64,000 nt of DNA from Cordilura impudica (taxonomy: Eukaryota; Arthropoda; Insecta; Diptera; Scathophagidae), in contig OY821517.1 in NCBI GenBank assembly GCA_963682025.1, positions 98,455,946-98,519,945 of the forward strand, given 5' to 3'. This document shows, piece by piece, positions 1 to 11,917 of the stretch. The notes beneath the pieces are model-generated. The model did no database searches, was not told the origin of the DNA, and saw nothing but the letters and a program-made list of their open reading frames with translations. Position 1 is the first letter of the stretch. Every line of letters starts with the position of its first letter. Position numbers and translations under genes: made by a program.

Positions 1-727
1 CCCTATCTCTTCGGTCCAACTAATTCGATATAGAAAATAAGCATAAACCAAATTTGAATGGCATTTTTATTAATTTTTTCGCTGCAGATATGAAAAAGTT
101 CATATCGGGTGCTATATTTAAATGGGGACTAGGTCGAAAAATGGACCGATCATGACCATATTTGGTAAAGTCACTTATACTTTGAAAAAATATATACGAA
201 CCAAATTTGAGAAAAATCTATGCAATATTTTTGTTTTTTGATAGATTTAAGTGAAGATTGGGAAGCAGCTCTATATGGGGCCTATGACTAAGAATTTTCC
301 TGTAGGGAGTATTTTTGAACTACTGATTAATGGATGTAATAAACACATACAAACCTAATTTGACTGAGATCTATATAATAATTTGGAACTTACGGCAATT
401 TATGTCGATTTCCTAGGGGTCATTTGTATGGGGGCTAGGTCTGAACATGAACCGATTCTCACCAATTTCAACAGCGTTCATCCCATGGCCGATGAAAGCT
501 TATATACCAAATTTCATCAAAACATATTCATATTTGCGACCTGCAGTTTGATTACAAGCTTTTCATGGACACACAGACGGACGGACATCGTTAAATCGAA
601 TCAGATCAGATAGTGATTCTGATTCGATCGGTATAATTAAAGATGGGTGTACGTCAAATATTTTTGGTTGTTACAAACAGCAGCAAAAAGTCATTATACC
701 CAAACCACATAGTGGTATAGGGTATAA
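1..727 (+). mobile_element. REP-A copy 1 (left end cut by window edge)
   Basis: The sequence starts inside the subterminal block 'ccctatctcttcggtccaac'. It continues through the conserved blocks 'gaaaaagttcatatcgg', 'ggggactaggtcgaaaaatgg' and 'cagacggacggacatcg', and ends with 'ccacatagtggtatagggta'. The orientation with the GGAC repeat on the plus strand is called + for this family. The AACAAGTAAGAAA end with the GGTCTAGACC palindrome lies outside the window. The open frame at 383-613 is conserved only because the DNA repeat is conserved (see rejected items). Confidence 0.85.
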
Positions 728-1849
728 AAATGAAAGATTTAAAGCCGAACATTAAAATTAAATTGTCATTTCTAATAAAACTGTACTTATTGCTAATTAT
801 TTCTAGCATAGCCAGTATTGAAAAAGAATTGGTTGGAATTCGGTTACCACTAGAACAATTTGATCAGCTAATAAAAAAAATGTATTGTAATCTTTTAATA
901 TTTAGAAACGCTAAATTAATGTTTCTCTAACAAGCTTATTAACTTAATTTTTATAAAATTCAAAAATTTACAAAAGTAAATGTAGTTCCGTTTACCGATC
1001 AAAGTATTTATACAAATTATTATACTAACTCAATTAAGGAAATTAACTATACTAAAAGTAGTATAAATTGCTACAATCATAATTATTGGAGATTGCCATA
1101 ATTAATTATATTATAAGAACATATTTTAAGCATAAAATGTATAAACAGATATTGCTTTAAATTGTTGTTTAATATGATAAAATCAAATTTGTGTTTAGAA
1201 TTAATTTTCGGTCAGAACATAAAACACATGAATTTATAACCTGTTTTTGGTATTTATATTATAACTAAAGGGATGAATGGAATTCTGTATTAAATATCAA
1301 AAAGATATTATGAAATGATTGACCCAATCGAATATATAATTTATTTGCGGTCTTTGGAAAAATGAATTAAAAATATTAATTTTCGGAAAATAAATAAAAA
1401 TAAAATTTAAAAATTAGTTTTTTTTGGAAATGTTTTAAAATTCAAGACTGCATAATTGAGTAAGTTTCATATTGTGTGGACTCTTCTTTTAAAAATTATT
1501 GTAACATGATTAACTCTTAACCGTACTGGGCACACCAGCCCTGCCATGTTGGTTTGACTATCAAATTAAAAACCATTTCAATGGTGTGTGATAGAGAAGA
1601 AAACAGCATATATTTATAAAATTCATAACTACACTGTATTCTTAATCGGAGCGGTTTCTGGCATTTCAGCCTTCATTAGTAATTTATTGATCATTGTGAT
1701 AATTGTTATGTTAGAATTGAATAGATTGTTTCTATATGAAATTTTTTTAGTCAGGGCGGCCGTGAGGTTTGAACCCTGAACCTGCACATACACTCGTACT
1801 TGCACTTTTTTTCTTTTCTAAGCGCGCTAAATGTTCTAGTATGAGTAAA
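728..1849. other. AT-rich stretch with no recognisable content
   Basis: Only short chance frames occur here. A small patch near 1755-1785 ('ggtttgaaccctgaac') resembles a tRNA B-box but has no tRNA fold around it. Nothing else can be supported. Confidence 0.5.
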
Positions 1850-2222
1850 TCTATAATATTAATAGGCTAGGCGATATCATGTGACTGATGTTTTATTCTA
1901 CCGTTTTATCCCGATTTTGACCAAACGTATATTATTTGAAGGGTATCTCCTTTAGCCATTTTGTAGATTTATAGATTTTAAATTTTTTTCCTTTATTTTG
2001 AGTAAATTGCATTTAAAGTTGCTACTAACACATAAATAAAATTATACAATGCTATATGTGTTTATTAAATTGTTAAGGTGTTTGTAATAAAAATGACTTT
2101 GTTTTTTGTGTTGATTTGTGAATTGGCTATAATTGATTAGCATACTTTTAGAGTCTTTATTTAATGAAAAAATAAAATTTCCTAGAATTTGCGCTCGAAT
2201 TTTGAGGGCTGGAATCTGCTAG
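1850..2222 (+). mobile_element. HEL-B copy 1: short Helitron-like element with both ends visible
   Basis: The copy begins A|TCTATAATATTAATAGG and ends with a hairpin (GCGCTCGAATTTTGAGGGC) followed about 9 bases later by CTAG|T. That is the Helitron signature: 5' TC after an A, 3' hairpin plus CTAG before a T. The start and the end both match the copy at 49363-49714, and sequence outside them diverges, which fixes the boundaries. The internal motif 'gattagcatacttttag' is shared with the other copies. It has no coding capacity, like the short non-autonomous DINE-1/HINE type of fly Helitrons. Confidence 0.75.
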
Positions 2223-2304
2223 TAATATTTAATAAGTTCCAACTACATATTGTTTTAGCATTTATATATAAATTTATCTTTTGTCATGTAAGCTATTTAC
2301 TTCC

Positions 2305-2500
2305 TGTACCATTGTGTGGTCAGGATGTAATGCGTTTGTTCTGATGTTTATGACTTACCGATCAACTCAGAATAACTTTCGTCCGTCCTTCCGTTCTTCC
2401 GTTTGTCTGCCGGTCCATATGTGTGTCCATGTAAACTTTGTAATCAAACTACAGGTCGCAAATGTGAACATATTTTGATGAAATTTGGTGGCGCTGAGTA
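2305..2500 (-). repeat. REP-A fragment, diverged
   Basis: The inner part of REP-A in reverse orientation: 'gtgtggtcaggatgtaatg', a degenerate GTCC/GTCT run at about 2380-2430, then 'tccatgtaaactttgtaatc' and 'tattttgatgaaatttgg'. Substitutions are denser than in the full-length copies, so this is an older insertion. Confidence 0.7.
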
Positions 2501-2559
2501 CTTAGCCCCAATGAACAGATGCCCAAAAAAAAGAAAAGAAATGAACGTAAGTTCGCGAT

Positions 2560-2860
2560 GAATAAAAGCTCCATAACCTAAAAAAGCTCTCCCTATCATA
2601 GAACTCGAGATATGTGATATTTGCTAATTTTGTTGTAAGGGAGGTCTACATCCATTTATCTGCTCCCTTACACTATGGCTATTAACATTAATATCAGATG
2701 ACGACACACAAATTTGCAAACCGTTCCCTATTATATTGCAGATATATGATATTTAATAAACACTTTATGCGGGAGGTGCCTCACCCACTGATCCGATACC
2801 GCCCATTTTCAGCAAGGCTACTCACACATAATCTGTGAAATCACACAAGCTATTTTTATT
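2560..2860 (-). repeat. Fragment of the ~140-bp Helitron repeat, reverse orientation
   Basis: 'agctctccctatcatagaac' is the reverse complement of the block 'actatgatagggagagct' found in the tandem units at 8.8-9.7 kb. 'gggaggtgcctcacccac' and 'gatccgataccgccc' likewise match the 'gggcgggatcggataagtgg' block in reverse. About two units are visible. No Helitron end was found, so this is an internal piece. Confidence 0.6.
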
Positions 2861-3144
2861 CTTCCTTCATATTGCCCACTTATTTTTCTGTCATTTTTTC
2901 AGACGATTTTATAGTTATTCTGTTAATCTGAAATATTAATATCGGTCCAGCCGTTCTTTAGGTATAACTGGTGTTGCTTCGTTATTTCGAAACAGATGCA
3001 TGCAAAGCTCGTATGGGCAAGCGTTTCATTTTTTATGATCGCCACTGTATATAAATGGTATTTTTTAAGCCCGATAGAACTGGAAAATGTAAAAAATAAC
3101 ACAAAACTTAAATTTTAATCAAAAAAATTTTTTTATTCGAAAGA

Positions 3145-3745
3145 TCAACACTTGAAAATGACTTCGGGCATTTGGTCACTGCGGTTGCTCTTGACCAACC
3201 GTATGCTTAACGTCCAATTCTCGGCCATTTTTTCGAGCACTGCTGTACGCACGACCTTGAAGGCCAATTGACAGGTCCATTTCTCGAAATCAACTTATCG
3301 CCATTCTGTTGAAACCATATCTCACCTGGATCAATGTTATCCATATTTTCATAAGAAATAATCATTGATCATAATGGTGCGGAGATTATCTAATTTTTAG
3401 GAAGTAAGGTCCGAGTACATCACCAGCGTGTAAACCGCACCAAACGGTACATTTTTTCTGGATGTAATGGAGTGTGTAGGGTATATTGTGGATTGGTTCC
3501 ACACATATGGTGATCTCATGGCTTTAATTCTTGCACTAGCTGGATCTTATATGGGTGTAGGCTCAGATCTTTGCGCAAAATTTTCCATGCAGTGGACGGA
3601 CAGAGCCCCAGTTTCTGCGGCCGACGATGAATCTATAAATTTGGATTCTTAAACACTGTCGTTTACAGCGGAGATATTCTCTTTAGTATGCACATTCCTT
3701 CGATATGTTGGTGACCGATTATATGTGCCATAAAAATTCCGAAAA
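3145..3745 (-). pseudogene. Broken Tc1/IS630-type transposase
   Basis: Read on the minus strand, ordered pieces of an IS630/Tc1-mariner-superfamily transposase appear in three frames. The first is an N-terminal HTH-like part with ILRKDLSLHPYKIQLVQELK, then TVWCGLHAGDVLGPYFLK, then WFQQNGDKLISRNGPVNWP. The C-terminus is MAENWTLSIRLVKSNRSDQM, with a stop at 3145-3147. At least two frameshifts and in-frame stops break the reading. The segment between the NWP motif and the C-terminus, which should hold the third acidic residue, is deleted. The second-aspartate box WFQQD is changed to WFQQN. The gene is clearly dead. I see no convincing terminal inverted repeats. A remnant of the same transposase type lies at 42090-42339. 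Confidence 0.85.
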
Positions 3746-3967
3746 ATCATCAATATGTTGCGCTAATCGAGGACTGATTTTCAAAGTAAATTTGGATAAT
3801 TTTGTAGCTTTGTTCAAACATTAATCTATTTTCATAATTATTTGCCAGAGTATACCGATCATAGCTTGCAAAAAGTTGGCGCACTATGATAATTCTTATG
3901 ACTGCTACCCCTTTCGTAAGTCCTATTTAAGAAAAAATCACCATTTTAACAATAATAGAAGGTAACA

Positions 3968-4165
3968 AAATTATGGTCAGTCTATATCGACTATACGATA
4001 CTCAATACCAAGAGTTTCGAGGAAGGATCTTCGATTCAACTTTGCTTAGGTCATAATTGGATATAGCAAATATGCATAAACGAAATCTAAATAATATTGT
4101 TAAGAACTCGGATAGGCCTATGCCGAAAAATTGATCAAGCATGACCATTACAGCGACTCACAAAA
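3968..4165 (+). repeat. REP-A fragment, degenerate left end
   Basis: 'tatggtcagtctatatcgac' is a decayed version of the GGTCTAGACC palindrome region. It is followed by 'tacgatactcaataccaag', 'ggatatagcaaatatgcata' and 'gatcaagcatgacca', in REP-A order. The rest of the element is missing. Confidence 0.6.
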
Positions 4166-4349
4166 AAAGTGAAAAAAGTGCCCGCTTACAAATCTACATT
4201 GATTTGTTTTATAACGATTCCCAAAATATTTCCTGTCTAGCTATAACCAATTCCGAGCTGGACCGCTTTTAGAAAGGTCTACTTGTTTTGTAAACATAGC
4301 CAATATGGGTATAACATGATAGTTTTTTCACGACGCTTTTAACAATGTA

Positions 4350-4357
4350 TATAACAT
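4350..4357. repeat. Target-site duplication, left (TATAACAT)
   Basis: TATAACAT immediately left of TAGGGTG at the left end is repeated exactly at 8648-8655, right of CACCCTAA. An 8-bp duplication fits hAT-like insertion. Because one base is ambiguous at the right end, a 7-bp duplication (TATAACA) is also possible. Confidence 0.7.
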
Positions 4358-7300
4358 TAGGGTGTTCCAACCTTGTATGAAGCAAAAAAAAATGTCAGTT
4401 ATTGACTAGGACGCCCCCTAAAAATATGTACTTGGGTGTAAATTAACGTCTCCCAAAAAATTAGGACAATCGGAGAAGAGAAACACGTGCCTCAACGGCC
4501 CTGAAGTTGGAAAAACGGTATACATGGGAAAAATATGATTTTTTTTAAATTTCTTAAAATCCTTAATATTTTAAATTGATCTTGAATTAAGAAGATTAGA
4601 AAATCGTAATAAACAGTAAATTATCTTTCTAATAAGGTAATAAAAACCAAAATCGGTTTAAAAAAAACCAAGTTATTGCAATTGCCCCGGGCAACTAATG
4701 TGTCACAAATTTTGAAATTTGTAGAAATAATGTAATGCAAAAACATTTTTGTATTTTATTAACTCCAAGGTATTCAATTAAAAAGTATTTTTTTATCATG
4801 TGCTTTACAAACTCATTTTAAATTAAAACCAAAAAGTTTGAAATTTTAAACACAGTTTTCAAATCTCCAATTTTAAAGTTTCAAAAATTTTTTTAAAGAA
4901 ATTTAAAAAAATCAACGATTGGACCTTAAGGTTTATCTAAGCACATACTAAGGATTAAAACCCCCAAAAATTGAAGTTATTCTTCTTTTCATTTGGCCAG
5001 TGCAGCGATTTGACTTCAGCGAATTTCGGGAAAACAGCAATTTTTGTCATTTATTAAGGTTTTATGAATTTTTGTATTCTTTTTTCAAATTCATCAAATT
5101 CAAGTTTAAAAACTTCAATCCTCTGAAATAATATTACAAATACTGCTGAAATAAAAACAAATTTATTTTTATTTTTCAAACATACATCCCATAAAATTAA
5201 ACAAAATTATAAATATGAATTCTTTATTTAATATTTTTTAATAAAATTGATATAAGATTTCAACTTTTATTAAACATTTTTTATAAAAAAAAATTATGTG
5301 TATTATTCTTAAATAATATTGTTGTTCTAATTAATTTATTAAAATGTTTTTCTTAGCATTAGAATACCTTTTTCTATATTCGGAAACAATTTGCAAAATA
5401 AATTGCTTTTCTTCTTCGTTTTGTGATAAGACTCGATTGTAATCTTCCATAAGCTTTACTGCTATTTCTGCCGAATCATTAACAATATTTAATTTACAAA
5501 CGATATTCATGCCAACATTATAGCCAGTATCGTCACTCCAATCTTTAGGATCTTTTTTTAAGAAGTCCGTTGGTATAGAAAATCTTTTAAAAAAAGATAG
5601 TGATTTCTGAGATATAAAATGTTCGATGTTCTTATCTACGTAATGGCATATGTTCTTAGGAATGACTCTAATATTTTTTGTGTCATTATCATTGGATTCA
5701 TCTAAAGCCGCGACGTTTTTTAATAACGTAAGATATATTTGGATCAAAAAATGATAGAGCTACATTTTCTGGCGAATTTACGTATTGCTTCATTACTTAT
5801 ATTTATGTCAATCTTGCTGTATTCATTAAGATTTTTAAGAAACGTTAAAGTTTGCATTGGGGCTTCTACAGCCACTGATGCTTTAAACCATACTTTTAAA
5901 TAAATTTTTACTACAAAAATACAAATATCTCTCACACCATTCCTCTCACAATCAATCATCTCGAATTCTTCACGAAATAAAAACGTTTTTAGGCAATAAA
6001 TCGCCTAGCCATCCATCGGGCGTGATGATAAGCTCCCGTCATTCGGAAGGAAAAGTTTGGAACTGTGCCACCAAGGAAAATTATAAGCCAGTTGCAGAAA
6101 TTCTTTGTAATCATCCCTTGGGTGTTCTTCATTAAGACTTTGAGTTGCAAATTGTATGATTGCATCTGAATCCCCAAGTAGATCCTTCATTTGCTTCTCC
6201 TCAACTACAGATTTAAAATTAACTTTGTTAATCTTACTCCAGGATTCTCTAAACTTATTAAACAATTGAACGTTACGGCCAGAAGACTTTTGGAGCTTTT
6301 GATCAAATACACTTCGCAGAATTATTTCTAAGATATGATGCTGGCATGGTAAGTAAAGAAGATCTTTTCCTATCATTTGTTCTAAAAGAACGCAAGTACC
6401 TTGAAGCCTTCCTAAATTAGAAGCTGTGGTATCACAGCAGAGTGCCTGTTCCTTACCAGTGCCTGAGGAAATTGCCGGAATTCCAAGCAATTGCTCTTTG
6501 CCATCATACGATGTAACTACTGGAAGACGATCGACTTTATCGTTACCTGTCAACGATGGCAAAATTTTTCCATCTCAGTGTACTGACAATGCATCAATTT
6601 TTTCGTCTTTAAATATTTTTCGAAGTTCTTTCCCAGAATCACAACGGACTTGGGTACGGCAACGCCGAATAGTAGAAATACTTATGACCAAATTTGATAC
6701 GTCATGTCCCAATGCTTGAGCAGTCGTTATAATAATTCGCACTGCATCACGGTCGCTAACCATACATTTGTCTAAAACCGTAACAAGTTTTGGTGTTATA
6801 AACTTATGTGCAGATTTTTTAATCTTGGCATTGCTTGGACCTGGACTATTTCTACAGTTCTTTGCAGTCTCTGATTCAGAATCAGTCTCCGGCACAAGAA
6901 CTTCATCATCACTTGAACTGGTTTCAGTCTCAGTATTACCAAGCTCTTCTGTAAAAAAGTCATAGAAAATTTCACAATAAATTGCTTTAACATCTGAATA
7001 ATTGTAACATCTTTATTTTTTAAATTAATAAGCAGTAGTCCGTGCCTATATAATTTTTTTAGATATGTACCTAGGAAGCTGGCGTTATGTATTTCGAGTT
7101 GACGGTTAACTATTTCTTCTCGACGAAATTTTCTTTTTTCTTTATCTGCTAGAACTTGGTCACCGCCTATCATCGAACCCGGTCGTCCTTTTTTTCTTTA
7201 ATTTATTAAAAATAATTTAACTTCTTCAATTTTTATTATATCCATCGCATTGCCATGAGCAATGTCAAATAAATCATCCAGGTTATCAACGAAATCTTGC

Positions 7301-8647
7301 TCCTGTTTTTTCTGTACTGATGTTTGAAGTTTGCAATTTTTTTTGCAATTTTCGCCATATATTATATACTGCAACAATTTTTTCCACAGATCTGTTAAAA
7401 ACCCTAGTTGGAATTCGGGCTTTACAATATATAATCTCTACTTCTTGTATGACTAACTTAGCACTCCGTTGAAATTCAATTTCACCTTGCGAACGTTGTA
7501 GAGAAGTCCAAGCAACACTTGCCCATTAGATGGGAGCTTAACCCCAATTATTTGCATTTCATCATAGTCCAGTAGAAATAACTTATCTTCTGCTCTTAAA
7601 TTAATTTTTTCTTTTATTTCTTATACTTTTAATTTTAATATTCCTTAAACAGTATAAAATATTATTTTTTCTTTTATTTTCTTGCACTTGTGGTCTACGC
7701 TTGTTGGTGTTTTACAAAAATATACATCTTAAATAAAGAGATGTATTTTTTAGTAAAATAAAATAAACGTTAAATTAAAAATTCAGAGTTGCAATAAAAA
7801 GTATTAAAAACATTATTAATCTATTTTCATTATAAGGTCGTTTAGAACAGCAATATTTGTAATATTCATTCTAAAGCATTGAAGTTTTTAAACTTGCGAT
7901 GAATTTGAAAAAAAGAATACAAAAATTCATAAAACCTTAATAAGTGACAAAAATTGCTGTTTTCCCGAAATTCGCTGAAGTCAAATCGCTGCACTGGCCA
8001 AATGAAAAGAAGAATAACTTCAATTTTTGGAGGTTTTAGTCCTTAATATGTGCTTAGTTAAACCTTAAAGTCCAATCGTTGATTTTTTTGAATTTCTTTA
8101 AAAAAAATTTTGAAACTTTAAAATTGGAGATTTGAAAACTGTGTTTAAAAATTCAAACTTTTCGGCTTTAATTTAAAATGAGTTTGCAAAGCACATGATA
8201 AAAAAAATAGTTTTTAATTGAGTACCTTGGAGTTAATAAAATACAAAAATGTTTTTGCATTACATTATTTCTAGAAATTTGGGCTCGAACTTCTCGATTA
8301 AGCGTTCTGTGACACATTAGTTGCCCGGGGCAATTGCAATAACTTGGTTTTTTTTAAACCGATTTTTTTTTTTATTACCTTATTAGAAAGATAATTTGCT
8401 GTTTATTACGATTTTCTAATCTTTTCAATTCAAGATCAATTTAAAATATTAAGAATTTTAAGAAATTTAAAAAAAAATCATATTTTTCCCATGTATACCG
8501 TTTTTCCAACTTCAGGACCGTTGAGGCACGTGTCCCTCTTGTCCGATTATCCTAATTTTTTGGGAGACGTTATCTTACACCCAAATACATATTTTTAGGG
8601 GGCGTCCTAGTCAATAACTCACAAATATATTTTTTTGAGCACCCTAA
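4358..8647 (-). mobile_element. 4.3-kb DNA transposon with ~0.8-kb terminal inverted repeats
   Basis: The left arm (4358 to about 5150) and right arm (about 7835-8647) are near-perfect reverse complements over about 800 bp. They begin TAGGGTGTTCC and end GAGCACCCTAA and share, for example, 'gcaattgccccgggcaac' and 'gacttcagcgaatttcgg'. A TATAACAT duplication flanks the element. The interior carries a minus-strand broken transposase (5331-7550). Such long arms are unusual for hAT elements; TIR ends, duplication length and transposase motifs together suggest a hAT-like but unassigned superfamily. The fold-back element at 23510-25425 has collinear, diverged arms. Confidence 0.85.
5331..7550 (-). 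pseudogene. Broken transposase of an unassigned hAT-like family
   Basis: Minus-strand pieces line up in a consistent order. First is an N-terminal segment (SNGQVLLGLL at about 7530, then KARIPTRVFNRSVEKIVAVY at about 7410). Next come GRPGSMIGGDQVLADKEKRKF, ITPKLVTVLDKC, and HALGHD-like helices. The core carries GKEQLLGIP, CCDTTASNLGR, LPCQHHILEIILRSVF and, after a frameshift, GAYHHARWM near 6010. The C-terminus ends at 5331. The CxxH box followed by an RW box resembles the RNase-H-fold core of hAT transposases, but I do not recognise a named superfamily. A TGA near 6573 sits where the frame otherwise continues (likely former TGG). At least four frameshifts or stops make it non-functional. It lies wholly between the inverted arms, so it is the element's own gene. 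Confidence 0.8.
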
Positions 8648-8655
8648 TATAACAT
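8648..8655. repeat. Target-site duplication, right (TATAACAT)
   Basis: Exact copy of 4350-4357; see that entry. Confidence 0.7.
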
Positions 8656-8681
8656 GTCTAAGCATGTCCTAACTGCTGTGA

Positions 8682-9760
8682 TCTATACTAATATTATAAA
8701 GAGGTAATGTGTGTTTGTTTGTTTGTAGGAGGTAATTTCCGCAACTACTCATCTGATCTTCCTGAAATTTTCACAGAGTCTTACTGCGGATATGGGAAGT
8801 ACTATAGGCTATAATTTTTTAAATATTTTTAGTAGGCGTGGCACCTCCCACACAAAGTACATTTTTAATATCATATATATTGAGTACTATGATAGGGAGA
8901 GCTTTGCAAATTTGTGTGAGGTCACCTATTGTTAATATTAGTAGCTACGCCGGAAACGGGCGGGATCGGATAAGTGGGCGTGGTACTCCCACACAAGTAA
9001 TAATTCAGTATTATATATCTCGAGTACTGTGGCAGAGAGAGCTTTTCAAATTTGTCTGATGTCACATATTATTAATGTGAATAGTCGGACAAAAAATTTG
9101 CAGTATCGGACCAATAGGCGTGGCACCTGCCATACAAAGTAAATATAAAATGCCATATATGTGTAGTACTGTAATAGTGAGAGTCTTGGGACTTTGTATG
9201 AGCCCATAAGTTATTCATGTGATTAGTTAGACAAAAATGGACATGATCGGAGCAGTAGGCGTGGCACCGCCCGTACAAAGTAAATATATGACATCATATA
9301 ACTAGTGTACTAAAAAAGAGAAGCTTTGACACTTTGCACGACCCCATCAGATCTTAGTATGAGTAGTTGGACAAAAAATTGGCGGGTTCACACCAATGGG
9401 CGTGGCACTCCCATGCAAAGTAACTATTTAATATCTGGAGTACTGTAAAAGAGAGAGCTTTATGGCTTTGCGTGAGCCCATAGGTTCTTTGTGTGATTAG
9501 TAGAACAAAAAAATGGGCGTGATCGGTATAGTGAGCGTAGCACCGCCCATGCAAAGTAGATATCTAATATCATATAACTGGTGTACTATAAAAGGGAAAG
9601 ACTCGACATTTTGCACAAGTCCACCAGATATTAATGTGAGTGGTCCAATAAAAATTGGGTGGGATAGGATTAATGGGCGTGGCACCTCCTATATAAAAAA
9701 TATGAAGTACTACGAAAGCGACATTCTTTTGACACGTACATTAGTTATCAATGTAATTTG
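8682..9760 (+). mobile_element. Helitron-like element HEL-A, copy 1, with ~140-bp tandem units
   Basis: Starts A|TCTATACTAATATTATAAAG, followed by a GTTT run and 'actcatctgatcttcctgaa'. Seven degenerate tandem units follow, marked by 'ggcgtggcacc' or its variants at 8835, 8976, 9116, 9258, 9398, 9533 and 9675 (spacing 135-142 bp). Each unit carries a 'gtactrtgatagggagagct'-type block. No replicase or helicase coding is present. No 3' hairpin with CTAG is seen here, so this copy is 3'-incomplete; the next copy (10080-10508) supplies the 3' end type. The short frames inside it are by-products of the repeat. Confidence 0.65.
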
Positions 9761-9764
9761 TCAT

Positions 9765-9900
9765 GGAAAATATATCGCCAAAATCAAAAATCGCCAACCC
9801 AAAAATCGCGAAAAATAAAAATCGCCCCAAAAACAAAAATCTTCAAAATCAAAAATGCGAAAAATCAAAAATGGCTAAAAAGAAAAATTGCCAAATGATA
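9765..9900 (+). repeat. Minisatellite of 'caaaaatcgcc' units
   Basis: About ten imperfect copies of an 11-13 bp unit such as 'aaaatcaaaaatcgcc' or 'aaaaacaaaaatc'. It lies directly after the last 140-bp unit of HEL-A copy 1. Confidence 0.75.
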
Positions 9901-10079
9901 TTTTAAGTTCAAGGCCAATTGTTAAATATTGCCAAATCTAATTTGGAAAATCCATGTTCTTCTCATGGGCAGCTACTTGTACCTTGCTCCAGGGTAGGAA
10001 CGCCGAGAAAACTGATAATTGTTGTACCGAATGAAAAAACAAAAAACATTGTATATCAGCAAGTATCGAAATAAAAAAA

Positions 10080-10508
10080 TCTATACTAATAATCTATACT
10101 AACATAATAAAGAGGTAATGTGTGTTTGTTTGTTTGTTTGTAGGAGGTCATCTCCGTAACTACTCATCTGATTTTCCTGAAATTTTCACAAAGACTTACT
10201 ACGAATATAGGAAGTGCTACAGGCTGTATTTTTTAAAATATTTTTAGTGGTCCTGACACCTCCCTTAATTCTTAATATCGTATATATGCATTAAGTATTA
10301 CGATAGAGCTTTGCAAATTTGTCTCAGGTCATCTATTATTAGCGTGGGACAGACAAAAAATGGGCGTATGGCACCCCCATACAAACTTAATATTAAATGT
10401 GATATATCTGAATTACTATAATAGTGAGAGCCTTGGGACATTGCGTGAGCCTTTTCATTAAGATTCGGGAGAGATGGGGTAGCGAAGCACACCGGGTTAC
10501 ATCTATAT
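10080..10508 (+). mobile_element. HEL-A, copy 2 (short)
   Basis: It repeats the start TCTATACTAA (duplicated at 10080 and 10093), 'ataaagaggtaatgtgtg' and 'tcatctgattttcctgaaat'. About two 140-bp-type units follow. The end 'ggggtagcgaagcacaccgg' then 'gttacatctat' matches the hairpin-plus-CTAG plan of Helitrons with the final tetranucleotide mutated (CTAT). Confidence 0.6.
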
Positions 10509-10827
10509 TCAATAAAATGAGCAACTTTTATCGGTTTTGTATTAAAATGAGTTAATTAGGAAATCAAATGAACGTATTTTTAAACATTCCTCGATTGAAA
10601 GTATATTTATTTTTCCTTTATTATGTACTAGGTCGCGTTGTAACTTAAGTCTAATGGCGTGGAAACAATGTGGTAAACATAGGCAATATGGGTATCAAAA
10701 TTTTTCTTTTCTCAATTACATTTCAGTTCTGTGAAAAAAAAATTAAATTTTGCTAAATAAATACATTTTTCACGGTGCTCCGGAGTAAATTCTAACAAGA
10801 GTTTGGAGTTTGTTAAATTAGATGTGA

Positions 10828-11233
10828 ATCTTATATATTAAAAAAATTTATGAAAACTAAAGTCAGTCCGTCTGGTCGTCCTGCCGATTTCCTTCATTTT
10901 TTTTTTTTAATGAAAGGTATTTAGACACAGATATGTCATCAAGCATTGGAATTTACTCAACTCCCACCTTACTCAAGTTATACTTTTTTCAAGATTTTTT
11001 CAATATTTTCCTTCTAATTAACGTAGGCTGTTGATATAAGTCTAAGAACACTCAGTGGATCAAGCTCTTTCTTTTGAGCAATTAACTGCTTAAATTCATT
11101 TACTTTTACTGTACGTTATCTTCTCTTGGCATTTTTGTACGTTAACTTCTCTTGACAAATTTTGGTATTATATTATAAAAATTAATATAATATAATATAA
11201 TGCTGCGGAGCAGCAGGGGTCCTCGAGTTTAAT
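10828..11233 (+). mobile_element. Possible third Helitron-like element
   Basis: Starts A|TCTTATATATTAAAAAAATT with a 'cagtccgtctggtcg' block, and ends with a hairpin (CTGCggagcaGCAG) followed by 'gggtcctcgag'. The layout (5' TC, late hairpin, CTAG-like end, here CGAG) resembles a Helitron, but there is no second copy in the window to confirm the ends. Confidence 0.35.
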
Positions 11234-11302
11234 TTATAAATGACACCAGAATAAAAGCTAAGAAAAAAACAAGAGACGTTTAAAAAAAATTAATTATTCC
11301 AA

Positions 11303-11530
11303 CTACATACATATATTCTTATTGTAAGTTAATTGATATTCTATCTTCCTCCAAATTAAAATTTTGCTTAAAACTGGAATTTGAGCCTTATTCCAAATTT
11401 CCAAAATCTCATTTATTGTTATTTTTAAATTTTGTGCTACTATAAAAAACAAATGTTCTGTTATTGCGCACTTCGTTGGTAGTTTAGTTTTATGTAATTT
11501 TTGACCAGAAAACATTTTGTGTAGCCATTT
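11303..11530 (-). pseudogene. N-terminal fragment related to the 4.4-8.6 kb transposase
   Basis: The open frame reads LPTKCAITEHLFFIVAQNLK then INEILEIWNKAQIPVLSKI. It matches, in order and spacing, the N-terminus of the transposase at 5331-7550 (SNGQVLLGLL ... QEVEIIYCKARIPTRVFN). The shared pattern is a leading LP(T/S)(K/N) box, a helix, and (N/C)KA(Q/R)IP. Only this domain remains; no inverted repeats surround it. It is an independent remnant of the same protein family or a near relative. The resemblance is by eye only. Confidence 0.5.
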
Positions 11531-11917
11531 TTTTAAATAAAATTTGTTAACTTATATTGTTTTAATTTTGACAAACTCAAAATAAGTGCATGGTGCATAA
11601 ATCAATTTTTGAAACTTTGAATGGCATAAAGTTTATACAAGTAGAAAATAAAAACAATATGTTATTTTAAATGTTGATTTGATTTTGTAATTAACTCATT
11701 TTAATTCAAAACCCTTCAAAAATGACATATCATAATAGTTAGGACATACTTGGACATGTTCTATATACCGTTGAACGAGTCTTGGAAAAAACTGTCATAT
11801 CGTACCAATATTAGATCTGTTGACTTGGAAAAAATTAAAATATTTTCAAAAAATTAAAAAATATAGACAATCTCTTGGACGAAGTTATATCTGAATTAAA
11901 AACAAAAAAATTTAAAA

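Noticed and set aside
1755..1790. tRNA-like B box ('ggtttgaaccctgaac')
   Set aside because: No A box, acceptor stem or anticodon arm can be folded around it.
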